Positions 44,778 through 54,058 of a stretch of DNA of 64,000 nt are shown here, one piece after another. Under the pieces are notes generated by a model. It ran no database searches. It was given only the letters and a program-made list of their open reading frames with translations, and was not told where the DNA came from. Both the position numbers and the translations under genes were made by a program. How positions within the stretch are numbered: position 1 is the stretch's first letter; each line of letters starts with the position of its first letter. The stretch is from Thermosynechococcus sp. HN-54. GTDB taxonomy: Bacteria > Cyanobacteriota > Cyanobacteriia > Thermosynechococcales > Thermosynechococcaceae. The stretch is from assembly GCF_023650955.1 (NCBI RefSeq), contig NZ_CP098039.1, positions 1,364,001 through 1,428,000 of the forward strand, written 5' to 3'.

Positions 44778-45895
44778 TGGCAATCCAATGGCTCGATCGC
44801 GTGCGGCTTTTGGGGAGCGATCGCCTGCAACAGGTACAACTTGCTGAGGGGAAGGTAGCAGCCATTGGTTTGGATTTAATTCCACCCCAAGCGGTTGGCG
44901 TTCTTGATTTTGGTGGCGATTATCTCTCCCTTGGGGGCGTGGACTTGCAAATTAACGGTGCCTTGGGCATTCCCTTTCCTTGGTTACAGACAGCAGAACC
45001 GCTACCAAAAATTGGCCGCTACCTTTGGCAACAGGGCATTGACGCCTATGCCCCCACCATCGTAACTGCCCCCCTTGGGGAAATCCACACCGCCTTGCGA
45101 CTTATTCACCAGTACAGCCCGGCGTCCCCAGAGCCAGAAGCTGAGATTCTAGGCGTCCATTTAGAGGGGCCTTTTCTCAATCCCCGCAAGCGGGGTGCAC
45201 ATCCACAGCAGTATCTGCAATCCTTGACCGTTGAAGCGGTTCACCAAGTTCTGGCAGAGTTTAGCTCCGCCGTATGCATTCTCACCCTAGCACCGGAACT
45301 GGACGCCACTAATCAGGTTCTAGCCTACTTACGTGGGTTGGGAATTACCGTGAGTTTGGGCCACTCCATGGCCACCCTAGAGCAAGCCCAAGCAGCCTTT
45401 GAGGCGGGTGCCACGATGATTACCCATGCCTTTAATGCCATGCCCCCTCTGCATCATCGCGAGCCGGGATTGTTGGCGGCGGCCTTGACGGATCAGCGGG
45501 TCTGGTGTGGAGTGATTGGCGATGGGGTTCATGTTCATCCACAAATGCTAAAGCTGCTGGGGCAGTGCGCGGCGGATCGCCTGTTTTTGGTCAGTGATGC
45601 CCTCGCCCCCTTGGGGTTAGGGGATGGGATGTATCCTTGGGATGAGCGGCAGATTGAAGTAAAAAATGGTACCGCACGCCTAGCTGATGGTACCCTCTGT
45701 GGCACCACGGTGCCGCTGCTGGCAATGGTGGGGCGCTTGGTGGACTGGGGAGTTTGCAATTTTGAAGCAGCACTGACGTTGGCCACTGTGAACCCTCGCC
45801 GTGCCTTGGGCTTGTGTACTGAGTTACTCCAGCAACCGGTCACTCACCTGTTGCGCTGGCGATCGCCCCACCACTATGAACGACTGCTCAGTTGA
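44774..45895 (+). CDS. nagA: N-acetylglucosamine-6-phosphate deacetylase
   Basis: 373-residue amidohydrolase that recycles cell-wall or exogenous GlcNAc by deacetylating GlcNAc-6-phosphate. Motifs: GVDLQINGALG, HLEGPFLNPRKRGAHP, SLGHSMATLEQAQAA, ITHAFNAMPPLHHREPG, and the catalytic Asp in LVSDALAPLG. It starts ATG 44774, or the next ATG 44777, overlapping the ferredoxin stop. No nagB or PTS gene is adjacent. It converges on the CD225 gene with one base between stops. Confidence 0.95.
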   Translation: MMAIQWLDRVRLLGSDRLQQVQLAEGKVAAIGLDLIPPQAVGVLDFGGDYLSLGGVDLQINGALGIPFPWLQTAEPLPKIGRYLWQQGIDAYAPTIVTAPLGEIHTALRLIHQYSPASPEPEAEILGVHLEGPFLNPRKRGAHPQQYLQSLTVEAVHQVLAEFSSAVCILTLAPELDATNQVLAYLRGLGITVSLGHSMATLEQAQAAFEAGATMITHAFNAMPPLHHREPGLLAAALTDQRVWCGVIGDGVHVHPQMLKLLGQCAADRLFLVSDALAPLGLGDGMYPWDERQIEVKNGTARLADGTLCGTTVPLLAMVGRLVDWGVCNFEAALTLATVNPRRALGLCTELLQQPVTHLLRWRSPHHYERLLS

Positions 45896-45896
45896 G

Positions 45897-46166
45897 CTAC
45901 ATGCCCCCTTGCTTAGCCATGATTGAGAGCACCATGAGCAGCGCATAAACGGCACCACCAAGCAATCCCAAAATCACTGAAATCCAAGTAAATAGCTTGG
46001 CTTTGTTTGAAGCCTCCAACGCCCCAGCGCGATCGCCGGCGGCTAACCTTGAATTGACTTGGGAAGCAAAAATAATAGCGACAATACCGAAAGGCAAACA
46101 GCAGCAAATCGTGGATAGAATCGCTGGAACCATGTAATTGGGAATATTTTCATTTGAAGGGTTCAT
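45897..46166 (-). CDS. CD225/dispanin family protein
   Basis: 89 residues with two membrane segments: VPAILSTICCCLPFGIVAIIFA (about 13-34), a conserved cytoplasmic loop SRLAAGDRAGALEASNKAK, and a C-terminal helix ISVILGLLGGAVYALLMVLSI. This is the arrangement of the CD225 (IFITM-like) family, including the Cys cluster before PFG and the A-x-x-A-S-x-x-A-K loop. The bacterial function is unknown. The gene is on its own; about 217 bases to the next gene hold no other frame. Confidence 0.85.
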   Translation of the reverse strand: MNPSNENIPNYMVPAILSTICCCLPFGIVAIIFASQVNSRLAAGDRAGALEASNKAKLFTWISVILGLLGGAVYALLMVLSIMAKQGGM

Positions 46167-46383
46167 TGTTAAATTTCCTTAAAAATCAGGTTTGAATAGG
46201 GTTTAGAAAATTGACAGCAATTGATTAGCTATCTTTGAACAAGCACAGGCTAGCCTATTTTTTCTCTAAAGGCAATCATCTTCCTTCCGCTTTTGTCAAG
46301 AGTCGCCCTCAGTCGCCGCAAACGTCGGTAGGGTATGGCAAACTAAAGAGGAATTCACTTAGCTTGCAACACGGAAACTGATC

Positions 46384-47259
46384 GTGCCTAAAATGCTTGC
46401 CCGTTTAACCCTGAGTCTGGGTCTTGTTCTCCTGAGTGGCAGTCTGGCAACGGCACAAGTGGTGTTACCGCGCACCCTTGAACTCAATGCCAAGGAGATG
46501 GAGCAAAATGGTTTTATCGTGGCGCAAGAAGCCCTGCAACTGGCGCAGTTCCAGCAATTTCAAGATGCTTTGGTGCGGGCAAAACTGGCAGTGCAGTTGG
46601 CACCTCAAGCCCACGAAATTTGGGCATTGCTGGGGGGACTCTACCTGACCGTCAATCAACCCAAGGATGCGGTGCCAGCCCTAGAGCAGTCTTTGAAACT
46701 CAATGATAAGAATCCGGGGGCTTATTTCAACTTAGGCTCTGCCCATTTTCGCCTCGGACACTATGGAGCCTCGGTGCGGGCGATCGAGCAGGGGTTGGCT
46801 CTTAAACCGGATGCCACAGAGGAGTGGTTTAACCTTGGCAACGCCTATCTCAAACTGGGGCAAAAGGATCGGGCGATCGAGCAATACCGCCGCGCATTGC
46901 GCTTGGATCGTCAGTTTTGGCCAGCCTACACCAACATTGGCCTCGTGCTCTACGAACAGGGCAATATCCGCCAAGCAGCCAAGAACTGGGAACAGGCAGC
47001 AGACATTGACCCCAAGGCCAGTGAACCGAAACTGGCTTTAGCAACAGCCCTGCTGCAACTGGGGAATGAAGCAAGAGCACTACAACTGGCGGAGGAAGCC
47101 CTGCGCCTCGATAGCCGCTATGGCACCGTGGAATTTCAACGGGAAAACCTCTGGGGCGATCGCCTAGTGGCCGATACGCAAACCCTATTGGCCAAGCCCC
47201 CCCTGCGGGCACTGATGAGCCAACTCCAACCTGAACAATCTGCCCTTCCTCAGCCCTAG
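46384..47259 (+). CDS. Exported TPR repeat protein
   Basis: 291 residues from GTG 46384, or ATG 46393. A signal peptide (MLARLTLSLGLVLLSGSLATAQ) precedes about five TPR units between residues 60 and 250; typical units are AWALLGGLYLTVNQPKDAVPA and EWFNLGNAYLKLGQKDRAIEQYRRAL. The TPR superhelix implies protein binding in the periplasm or thylakoid lumen. There is no enzymatic domain. The following GNAT gene begins one base after its stop and is very probably in the same operon. Confidence 0.85.
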   Translation: MPKMLARLTLSLGLVLLSGSLATAQVVLPRTLELNAKEMEQNGFIVAQEALQLAQFQQFQDALVRAKLAVQLAPQAHEIWALLGGLYLTVNQPKDAVPALEQSLKLNDKNPGAYFNLGSAHFRLGHYGASVRAIEQGLALKPDATEEWFNLGNAYLKLGQKDRAIEQYRRALRLDRQFWPAYTNIGLVLYEQGNIRQAAKNWEQAADIDPKASEPKLALATALLQLGNEARALQLAEEALRLDSRYGTVEFQRENLWGDRLVADTQTLLAKPPLRALMSQLQPEQSALPQP

Positions 47260-47260
47260 G

Positions 47261-47800
47261 ATGATTGAGATTCGTGCGGCAGAAGTCACCGACCTGCCAA
47301 GTGTGGCTCAACTCGTGGCACTGAGTTTTCATCCCGGTGGCGGCTGGCAAGCCCTTTGGCGCAGTTTTGTCCAGTTGGGGATTGAGCAGGATTTGCGCGA
47401 TCGCTGGCAGCGCGAGCGTCCCCACTACCACTGTTGGCTAGCCGTCCTATCCACGGGAACCGCTGCTCTATGTGTGGGGAGTGTTGAAGTACAGCTCCGT
47501 GAGATCAAGGGTGAACCAAAACCGTATCTCTCCAATTTGGCGGTGCATCCGCACTACCGGCGTCGCGGCATTGGCCGTCGCTTGCTACACACTGTTGAGG
47601 GCGGCCTTTGCGCCACCTACTCCGATCTTTATCTCCACGTTCTTGCTCACAATCAAGCAGCGCAGCAGTTATATGCCTGCTGTGGCTTTGAAGTGGTTGA
47701 GGAAGGATTTACCTTTTGGGGAGAGCGGAAATTGCTGCTGCGGAAGTCCCTCGCGGGCGATCGCCCCTATTCCCCTTCGCCCATTTCCTCGTGGGTATGA
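47261..47800 (+). CDS. GNAT family N-acetyltransferase
   Basis: 179 residues. The acetyl-CoA-binding motif is [24 protein letters not shown] (R/Q-x-x-G-x-G/A: RRRGIG), followed by the [21 protein letters not shown] pattern of RimI-like enzymes. The substrate is unknown; it may be an N-terminal alpha-amine or a small molecule. It overlaps the 3' end of recA by 34 bases on the opposite strand, so the two transcripts converge. It starts one base after the TPR gene stop. Confidence 0.88.
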   Translation: MIEIRAAEVTDLPSVAQLVALSFHPGGGWQALWRSFVQLGIEQDLRDRWQRERPHYHCWLAVLSTGTAALCVGSVEVQLREIKGEPKPYLSNLAVHPHYRRRGIGRRLLHTVEGGLCATYSDLYLHVLAHNQAAQQLYACCGFEVVEEGFTFWGERKLLLRKSLAGDRPYSPSPISSWV

Positions 47801-48825
47801 GTCACGGTATTGGCGGAGACGGCTGCCCCTTGGTCTAGTTTTTGGCGTACCTGCTGTTCCACTGCTTGGGCAAAGGCGGGGTTTTCCTCCATGTACTTGA
47901 TGGTGTTGTCGCGGCCTTGGGCAAGATTTTCGCCGTTATAGGAATACCAAGCCCCTTTGCGGCTAATCACACCCGTTTCCTCGGCCATATCGAGAATACA
48001 GCCGAGATTGGAAATGCCCTTACCAAAAATGATGTCAAATTCAGCAATGCGAAAGGGAGGAGCCACCTTGTTTTTAGCTACCTTGACCTTGGCACGAATC
48101 CCAAATTCCTCCGTCCCCCTTTTCAGAGTTTGAACACGGCGAATATCCAACCGCACGGAGGCATAAAACTTGAGGGCTGTTCCGCCGGTGGTCGTTTCAG
48201 GGTTACCGTAGGTGACGCCAATTTTTTGCCGCAATTGGTTCAGGAAAATCACGGTGCAACCCGTTTTACCGATATTGCCGGTAATTTTGCGCAGCGCTTG
48301 GCTCATCAGGCGGGCTTGCAGTCCCACATGGCTATCCCCCATATCCCCCTCAATTTCGGCGCGGGGTACCAATGCTGCAACGGAGTCCACCACCACAATA
48401 TCTACGGCTGTGGAGCGCACCAGTTGATCAACAATTTCTAAGCCCACTTCCCCAGTGTCTGGCTGGGCAACCAGTAGGTTTTCAATGTCCACGCCGAGGG
48501 CAGCCGCATAGGTGGGATCAAGAGCATGTTCCGCATCCACAAAGGCAGCCACCCCACCCGCTTTCTGAACTTCAGCCACGGCATGGAGCGCTAGGGTGGT
48601 TTTCCCCGAACTTTCAGGGCCATAAATTTCAATGATCCGCCCCTTCGGCAGTCCACCGCCCAAGGCAAGGTCAAGGGTGAGTGCGCCACTGGAAATGGTC
48701 TCCACCTTCATCCGGGTGGCATCCCCAAGGCGCATGATGCTGCCTTTACCAAAATTACGTTCGATTTGGGCAACGGCTAGATCGAGGGCTTTGCGCTTTT
48801 CGGGGGAGAGGGTGGCGTCACTCAT
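47767..48825 (-). CDS. recA: Recombinase RecA
   Basis: 352-residue strand-exchange ATPase for homologous recombination and repair. Walker A is [13 protein letters not shown], Walker [16 protein letters not shown]-type (here [13 protein letters not shown]). L1 and L2 DNA-binding loops are present (around [17 protein letters not shown] and [20 protein letters not shown]). The acidic C-terminus ends HEEMGEGE. Length and motifs are normal. No LexA-type box was recognised upstream; cyanobacteria often lack a classic SOS response. Confidence 0.98.
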   Translation of the reverse strand: MSDATLSPEKRKALDLAVAQIERNFGKGSIMRLGDATRMKVETISSGALTLDLALGGGLPKGRIIEIYGPESSGKTTLALHAVAEVQKAGGVAAFVDAEHALDPTYAAALGVDIENLLVAQPDTGEVGLEIVDQLVRSTAVDIVVVDSVAALVPRAEIEGDMGDSHVGLQARLMSQALRKITGNIGKTGCTVIFLNQLRQKIGVTYGNPETTTGGTALKFYASVRLDIRRVQTLKRGTEEFGIRAKVKVAKNKVAPPFRIAEFDIIFGKGISNLGCILDMAEETGVISRKGAWYSYNGENLAQGRDNTIKYMEENPAFAQAVEQQVRQKLDQGAAVSANTVTHTHEEMGEGE

Positions 48826-48886
48826 AGGAAGTTGGCTGAAGAGAGGGGCACTTTATCTAGGGTAACGGATTGATCGGATTTGCCAC

Positions 48887-49702
48887 CTAGGCGCTAGGGG
48901 AGTTGAGCTTGCGGCGAACCACAATAGCATTCTCACCCACCACCGGATCGCGGACAAGCAGGCGACCTTGGGTATCCACAACAATAACGGTCTGATACCC
49001 CAAGTCATGGGCGGTTTGCCAAAGGTTCTGCGCGAGTTGATCCTGCTTTGTCGGACTGAGATCATACCAACTGTTGGCCAGCATCAATTCCAAGCGCTGT
49101 TCGCTGGGGGTGAGGGTGAGGGTCGGATCAAGGGCGTTGCTGTAGCGATCGCAAAGAGCGAGCAGTTGCTGGCGGACGGTAAGGCTGTCACTGACGAGGG
49201 AAGAATTGGCGATCAACCCTGGTGACGGCATGGGTGTCGGTGCGGGCGTTGGTATTGGGGTGGGAGGGGGGGGTGGGGGCGTTGCCGCCGTTGGTGGGGG
49301 TGCTAGGCGGGGTTGCACAAGGACACTGGGTTGGGGACGCTGGGTCGCTTTCACCGTTGGCCGAGGGGGAGATTGAAACCAACTGAGGGGATGCAACCAG
49401 AGCAGAATGAGGAGTAGGGCGATCGCGATCCCAGTTAGAGTAGCACGGTTATAACGCTCCTGGAGATGACTCGGCAGCCGTTGCTGTACCCAGCCCATTC
49501 CCTGCCACCATAGGGCTGCCCCTCGACCCACCCATGAACGTTCGGGAGTCAACTGCTCTGGGGCGATCGCCCCTTGTGTGGCCACCTCCTTGAGTTGCTC
49601 TGTGGCCTTGTTGAGCAGTTCACTGATCCCCTGAAGCATGGCGATCGCTTCGCGCAACAGCAGGGGGAAAAGTTTTTGCCAAAGGGTGGGCTTGGGGGTC
49701 AT
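48887..49702 (-). CDS. Membrane protein with a proline-rich linker, function unknown
   Basis: 271 residues from ATG 49702 (MTPKPTLWQKLFPLL); the 307-residue form from 49810 overlaps the next gene's promoter and is less likely. A helical N-terminal part (about 10-85) leads to a transmembrane helix (about 90-110: TGIAIALLLILLWLHPL). A proline-rich stretch of about 60 residues follows (APPPTAATPPPPPPTPIP), then a C-terminal domain of about 110 residues (RQQLLALCDRYSNALDP ... VIVVDTQGRLLVRDPVVGEN). The last domain is probably periplasmic. No family recognised. Confidence 0.65.
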   Translation of the reverse strand: MTPKPTLWQKLFPLLLREAIAMLQGISELLNKATEQLKEVATQGAIAPEQLTPERSWVGRGAALWWQGMGWVQQRLPSHLQERYNRATLTGIAIALLLILLWLHPLSWFQSPPRPTVKATQRPQPSVLVQPRLAPPPTAATPPPPPPTPIPTPAPTPMPSPGLIANSSLVSDSLTVRQQLLALCDRYSNALDPTLTLTPSEQRLELMLANSWYDLSPTKQDQLAQNLWQTAHDLGYQTVIVVDTQGRLLVRDPVVGENAIVVRRKLNSPSA

Positions 49703-49824
49703 TTGGGCGCGCCAATCGATCGTATGAGCTATTTTTGATCCTACGGCATCAGATCGCCGCAAATCGCTGCTGCAAAACCACCGCTGACTGCTACTATGAT
49801 CCCAAGACAAAACGAGATAACAAC

Positions 49825-50193
49825 GTGAAGGGCATTCAGCAATTTAATATTGAAGGATTCCAGCGGCAAATTCGCAGTGCCCCCGTGCCTGTGATTGTTC
49901 ACTTTTGGGCGCCTTGGTGTGGCCTCTGCCGCCTCATTGATCCCCTGCTGGATCAACTGGAGCAATCGCTGCCCCAACGGTTGCAAATTCTCAGGATCAA
50001 TGCCGATGAAAACTTTGCCCTTAGTCGTCACTTTCAATTGACGAGTCTGCCAACGCTCCTTTTTTTCGATCGCGGTGAATTGGTGCAGCGCTTTGATCCC
50101 GTCCTTGTCAAGGGGGACTTTCGTCAAGCCTTGCAGCAACTGCTTGCCCACTCGTTTCCTAGCCTCTTGCCCGCTGAGTCCCACCGCTCTTAA
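49825..50193 (+). CDS. Thioredoxin-like protein
   Basis: 122 residues from GTG 49825 (MKGIQQFNIEGFQRQIRSAP). Thioredoxin fold with active-site WCGLC in VIVHFWAPWCGLCRLIDPLLDQ, and a cis-Pro in TSLPTLLFF. The classic motif is WCGPC, so Leu replaces Pro, which usually shifts redox potential or substrate range. It lacks a signal peptide, so it is cytosolic. It starts divergent from the proline-rich gene and precedes the DUF58 gene by 14 bases. Confidence 0.85.
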   Translation: MKGIQQFNIEGFQRQIRSAPVPVIVHFWAPWCGLCRLIDPLLDQLEQSLPQRLQILRINADENFALSRHFQLTSLPTLLFFDRGELVQRFDPVLVKGDFRQALQQLLAHSFPSLLPAESHRS

Positions 50194-50207
50194 GGCCAGA
50201 ATTTGGG

Positions 50208-51365
50208 ATGATCAAGCTGCGTCGCCTCAGTCAATCTTTGGAGGAACGCTGGGTAACCCCCGCCTATGCAGGACTGCTGCTGTTGGGGATGAATCTCTTT
50301 CTCTTTGCCGCAGCGATTAACTCGATGGCGGGCTGGCTGTACGTCATTACGGGGATCATTTTTGGTTTGCTCTTGGTGGCCGCGATTCTACCGCCGCGCT
50401 ATTTGCGGGGATTGGTGCTGGAGCGGGCCAAGCTGGATCCGGTTCATGCGGGCGATCGCCTGCGCCTAACGGTCCTTCTCACCAATGCCACCCAAAAACC
50501 TCGCCACAATTTGCAAGTGATTGACCCCGTTCCCCGCGCCCTTTGGTCAGCCACCCAACGAGAAGCGCCCCAACAGGCGATCGAGCGGCTTCCACCCCAA
50601 GAAACAATCACTTGGCAGTACGATCTCATCCCACCGCGTCGGGGCATTTATGAGTGGCAGCAACTGATCCTCCGCACCGCCGCCCCCTTGGGACTCTTTT
50701 GGTGCCGGCGTGCATTTCCCGTGCCGCAGCAGGTGGTGGTTTATCCGCAGGTTCTGCAACTGCAACAGTGCCCTTTGCTGGATCAATTGGGGCAAGAGAT
50801 TTCCCAAGAATGGCGCGATCGCCAGCATCATCTCCACGTTGCCCAAGAGGGCATCACCCGTGCCTTACGTCCCTACCGCTGGGGAGATCCTTTGCGTCTA
50901 GTGCATTGGCGCACCAGTGCCCGTTATGGCGAACTGCGGGTACGCGAGTTTGATACCTTTAGCGGTGGCAATGCAGTGACCGTTGCCTTGGATACCCGTC
51001 CCCACTGGAGCGGGGAAGACTTTGAGCAGGCGGTGATTGCGGCGGCTAGTCTTTATCTCTACAGTTTGCAACAAAAAATTCCTGTGCAGTTTTGGAGTCC
51101 TGCCACGGGGATGCTCCATGGCCAATCAACGGTGCTACGGGAATTGGCGGCGATCGCCCCCTGCCCAACCCTTGCCGAATATCCCCTTGATTCCTTGGTC
51201 TGGCTCACCAGTGACTGGGCAAGTCCTGACTCTTTACCTGTTGGCAGTTTTACCGTGCTCTGGGGCGAACCACCCCCACGGCGACAAGGAGGGTTTCTTT
51301 GGATTGATCGCGATCGCCCCCTAGGGATGCAATTACAAGCCGCTGTCAGCTATATCCTCTCTTAG
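50208..51365 (+). CDS. DUF58 domain protein, no adjacent MoxR
   Basis: 385 residues. Two N-terminal transmembrane helices (about 20-65: AYAGLLLLGMNLFLFAAAIN and LYVITGIIFGLLLVAAILPP), then a beta-rich domain (about 75-200), then the DUF58/vWA-like core RWGDPLRLVHWRTSARYGELRVREFD. DUF58 proteins usually work with a MoxR AAA ATPase in complex assembly. Here the partner is not adjacent; the thioredoxin gene precedes it instead. The C-terminus overlaps the CHAT gene stop by 4 bases. Confidence 0.88.
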   Translation: MIKLRRLSQSLEERWVTPAYAGLLLLGMNLFLFAAAINSMAGWLYVITGIIFGLLLVAAILPPRYLRGLVLERAKLDPVHAGDRLRLTVLLTNATQKPRHNLQVIDPVPRALWSATQREAPQQAIERLPPQETITWQYDLIPPRRGIYEWQQLILRTAAPLGLFWCRRAFPVPQQVVVYPQVLQLQQCPLLDQLGQEISQEWRDRQHHLHVAQEGITRALRPYRWGDPLRLVHWRTSARYGELRVREFDTFSGGNAVTVALDTRPHWSGEDFEQAVIAAASLYLYSLQQKIPVQFWSPATGMLHGQSTVLRELAAIAPCPTLAEYPLDSLVWLTSDWASPDSLPVGSFTVLWGEPPPRRQGGFLWIDRDRPLGMQLQAAVSYILS

Positions 51366-54058
51366 GGAAGCGGGCGCCACTCCCCACTGCTGACAAAGGC
51401 AGCCCAAAAATAGGGAATTTGCTTACTGGGGTCATTCATTAACTGCAACTGGGCTTGCCGTAAGGCTTCGCTGCGTCCCTTGCCAGCTGCTAAGTTTTGA
51501 TAAAAGGCAACCATGAGTTGTTGCGTCGTTGTGTCATCCACCTTCCAGAGGGAACTGACTTGGGTGCGTGCCCCTGCCAAGGTAAAAGCTCGCCGCAACC
51601 CATAGACCCCATCGCCCTTGAGAATATCCCCCCGCCCCGTATCACAAGCGGACATCACCACTAACTCGGTGCCATCGAGGTTGATGCCGGTGACTTCAAA
51701 AGCCGTTAACACGCCATCATCCATGCCACTCTGCCGTTGATTGAAGCCCGCCAACGCAAGGCCAGAGCGCAAGAGGGGATTTTCACCGCCAAAGGGCACA
51801 TTGGCATTGAGACCACGGGTATTTTGCAGCCCTTGGGGAGAGACGGGCGGACTCTCCAAGAAAAATCCATGGGTAGCTAAGTGAAGTATCCGCGGTCGTG
51901 GGGTTTCCTTGATCGCGGTTTCGGTGGCACTGCTACCGGTAAGCACTTGGGCTTGGGGCAACAGCGTACTCAGGGTTTTCACCTCGGTGGCTGTCCCCGG
52001 CAATTCTGTAAATGTGAGGCTGCGCAAATCCAGCGATCGCGGGTTCACTCCCCGCTGGCCACCTGCCGCTGCTCGGCCACTGCTTTGACCAAAGGTGGGA
52101 TTGCCCACCACCAAGGGGGGATTTGCGGGTTTGCTTCGCTGTTGTAGCCGCAGCAAGTCGCGTCCTGAGGTGAGCAGCGTGATTGTATAAGACTGGATCA
52201 GATAGCGATCCTGCCGATCCACCAAGGCCTCAAAGGGCAGAGTATTCAACTGACCATCGGGGGCAACTAGCAGATGAGTACTGCCCGCTAGGAAGGGTTC
52301 CAGAGGAGCTAAGAGGCGCTCATAGGCTGCCTTCAGGGGGGGCTTCGTTACGGTTGCCGGTAATCTTGGATCCGCTACCCGCTGTCGCGCTGCTTTGATC
52401 AACCCATCCACCTCAGCCACGGTGCCCAAGTCTCGCCATTGGGGGGCACCCCTATTTTTCAGGGCATAGAGGGCATAGCGGGGGGCTTCCCAACGGTTGG
52501 TTTTTGGGTTGTAGGGCACATACTCGATAAACTCCAGTAGCACAGCATTGGCGGGAATCGCTTGCTGCACGGCACTGAGGGTGACGGGGGTGACTTCCAA
52601 ACGGAAGTTGGCATTTTGGCTGACCAGTTGCGCTTCCAGTTGGTTGGCACGCTGTTCGAGTTGACTAATTTGGCTGGCCGGGGGTGGGCGATCGCGCACA
52701 AACGTCAGGCTCGCAATTTGCGTCCGCACACGAATCAATTCATCCAGTTGCTGCTGGCCTGAGGCATCCAGTTGATTGCGTAGGCGACTGGCCGTTGCCG
52801 CTAAAACATCCAACAACCGACCTTTGCGGCGCAAAATGGTGGTCAAGGCTAGGTTGGCCACTGCTGGATTCTGGGGATTCCCCTGCAAATGGAAGGAAAT
52901 GGCGGTGTTGGTGGAGTCTTGAAATGTGGCCAGATAGTTGCGTTTATATTCCTCGGAGCCAACCACGAGGTTACGGCTAAGATTGACCTCTTCAATCTCA
53001 AGGGCGCGGTTGAGTGCGGTTAAGGCCTCGTTGATCATTCCCTGTGCCCAGTAGGCTTTGGCCAAATTGGCAAGAGTCAGCGCCAAGTAGGGATGCTCAC
53101 CACCAAGGGTACGCTGCCGTAGGGCAATGCTGCGTTGATAGAGGGGAAGCGCCGCCCCATAATTTCCTTGGACTCGATAGAGTTCGGCCAAGTTGTTGAG
53201 GCTGGTAGCAACATCGGGGTGATCTGCTCCTAGTACTTTTTCGCGGATGGCTAGACTGCGTTGGTAAAGGGGAAGCGCCGCACCATAGTTCCCCTGGGCA
53301 CGATATAACTCCGCTAGGTTATTCAACACCGTTGCCACCAAGGGATGTTCTGGCCCTAAGGCAGGTTCAAGTCCCCCCAGACTCCGCTGATAGAGCGGCA
53401 AGGCGGCACTCAAGTTGCCCTGCAAATGATACATGACGGCTAAGTTGTGCACACTCAAGCTCACATCGGGATGGTTCTTGCCAAGGGCTTGTTCCCGAAT
53501 GGCAAGGGCGCGCTGATACAGGGGCAAGGCCTCGCCGTAGTTGCCTTGATCGGTGTAGAGGTTGGCGAGGTTATTGAGGCTGGTGGCGACATCAGGATGA
53601 TTTGCGCCAAGGGCTTTTTCACGGATGGCCAAGCTGCGCTGGTAAAGGGGAATCGCCTCACTAAAATTGCCTAGTTCCTTGTAGGTAACGGCGAGGTTAT
53701 TTAAGGTTGCAGCAACCGTGGGGTGATTGGGGCCTAGAACCCGCTCGGCAATCGCCACCAATTCCCGCGAAGGTGCCACCGCTGCGCCATAATTCCCCTG
53801 TTTTTGCAACTGCTCAATCTGATTTGTGAGGGCAATGACAGTATTACTATCGCCGCCAAAAGAGGTTTTGCGAATCACGTCTAGTTCACTGACGGCGGCA
53901 CTATAGCGCTGTTGCAGGGCATCCAACCGCTGCATAATGTCGCGCAACTGTTGGGCTTCATTTTGTGCTAGCCCCCGTAGGCAAAATCCTGTGGTTGTGG
54001 CGATCGCCAACAGGATGGCAAAACAACGCCGATGGCTCGCGAACTGTTCCATAAACAC
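51362..54058 (-). CDS. TPR-CHAT protease-like protein
   Basis: 898 residues from 54058; an in-frame ATG at 54052 is an alternative. A hydrophobic N-terminus (FAILLAIATTTGFCLRGLAQ) suggests export. A coiled-coil region (about 35-85) is followed by six 42-residue TPRs (about 91-342; repeat form ALPLYQRSLAIREKALG). A helical linker leads to a CHAT domain (about 560-895) with His730 in LHLATHGFFLES and Cys805 in VMSACDTGRGD, both intact. The CHAT name reflects caspase-like proteases associated with TPRs and HetF. Likely substrate unknown; no gasdermin or CRISPR gene is nearby. Confidence 0.92.
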   Translation of the reverse strand: MFMEQFASHRRCFAILLAIATTTGFCLRGLAQNEAQQLRDIMQRLDALQQRYSAAVSELDVIRKTSFGGDSNTVIALTNQIEQLQKQGNYGAAVAPSRELVAIAERVLGPNHPTVAATLNNLAVTYKELGNFSEAIPLYQRSLAIREKALGANHPDVATSLNNLANLYTDQGNYGEALPLYQRALAIREQALGKNHPDVSLSVHNLAVMYHLQGNLSAALPLYQRSLGGLEPALGPEHPLVATVLNNLAELYRAQGNYGAALPLYQRSLAIREKVLGADHPDVATSLNNLAELYRVQGNYGAALPLYQRSIALRQRTLGGEHPYLALTLANLAKAYWAQGMINEALTALNRALEIEEVNLSRNLVVGSEEYKRNYLATFQDSTNTAISFHLQGNPQNPAVANLALTTILRRKGRLLDVLAATASRLRNQLDASGQQQLDELIRVRTQIASLTFVRDRPPPASQISQLEQRANQLEAQLVSQNANFRLEVTPVTLSAVQQAIPANAVLLEFIEYVPYNPKTNRWEAPRYALYALKNRGAPQWRDLGTVAEVDGLIKAARQRVADPRLPATVTKPPLKAAYERLLAPLEPFLAGSTHLLVAPDGQLNTLPFEALVDRQDRYLIQSYTITLLTSGRDLLRLQQRSKPANPPLVVGNPTFGQSSGRAAAGGQRGVNPRSLDLRSLTFTELPGTATEVKTLSTLLPQAQVLTGSSATETAIKETPRPRILHLATHGFFLESPPVSPQGLQNTRGLNANVPFGGENPLLRSGLALAGFNQRQSGMDDGVLTAFEVTGINLDGTELVVMSACDTGRGDILKGDGVYGLRRAFTLAGARTQVSSLWKVDDTTTQQLMVAFYQNLAAGKGRSEALRQAQLQLMNDPSKQIPYFWAAFVSSGEWRPLP
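53033..53788 (-). repeat. Six tandem 126-bp TPR-coding repeats
   Basis: Six consecutive 42-codon units encode the kinesin-light-chain-type TPR array of the CHAT protein (residues 91-342). Units share LPLYQRS, IRE, ALG-x-x-HP and NNLA-x-x-Y-x-x-QGNY. They are similar enough at DNA level that slippage or recombination between units could change copy number. Confidence 0.85.
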
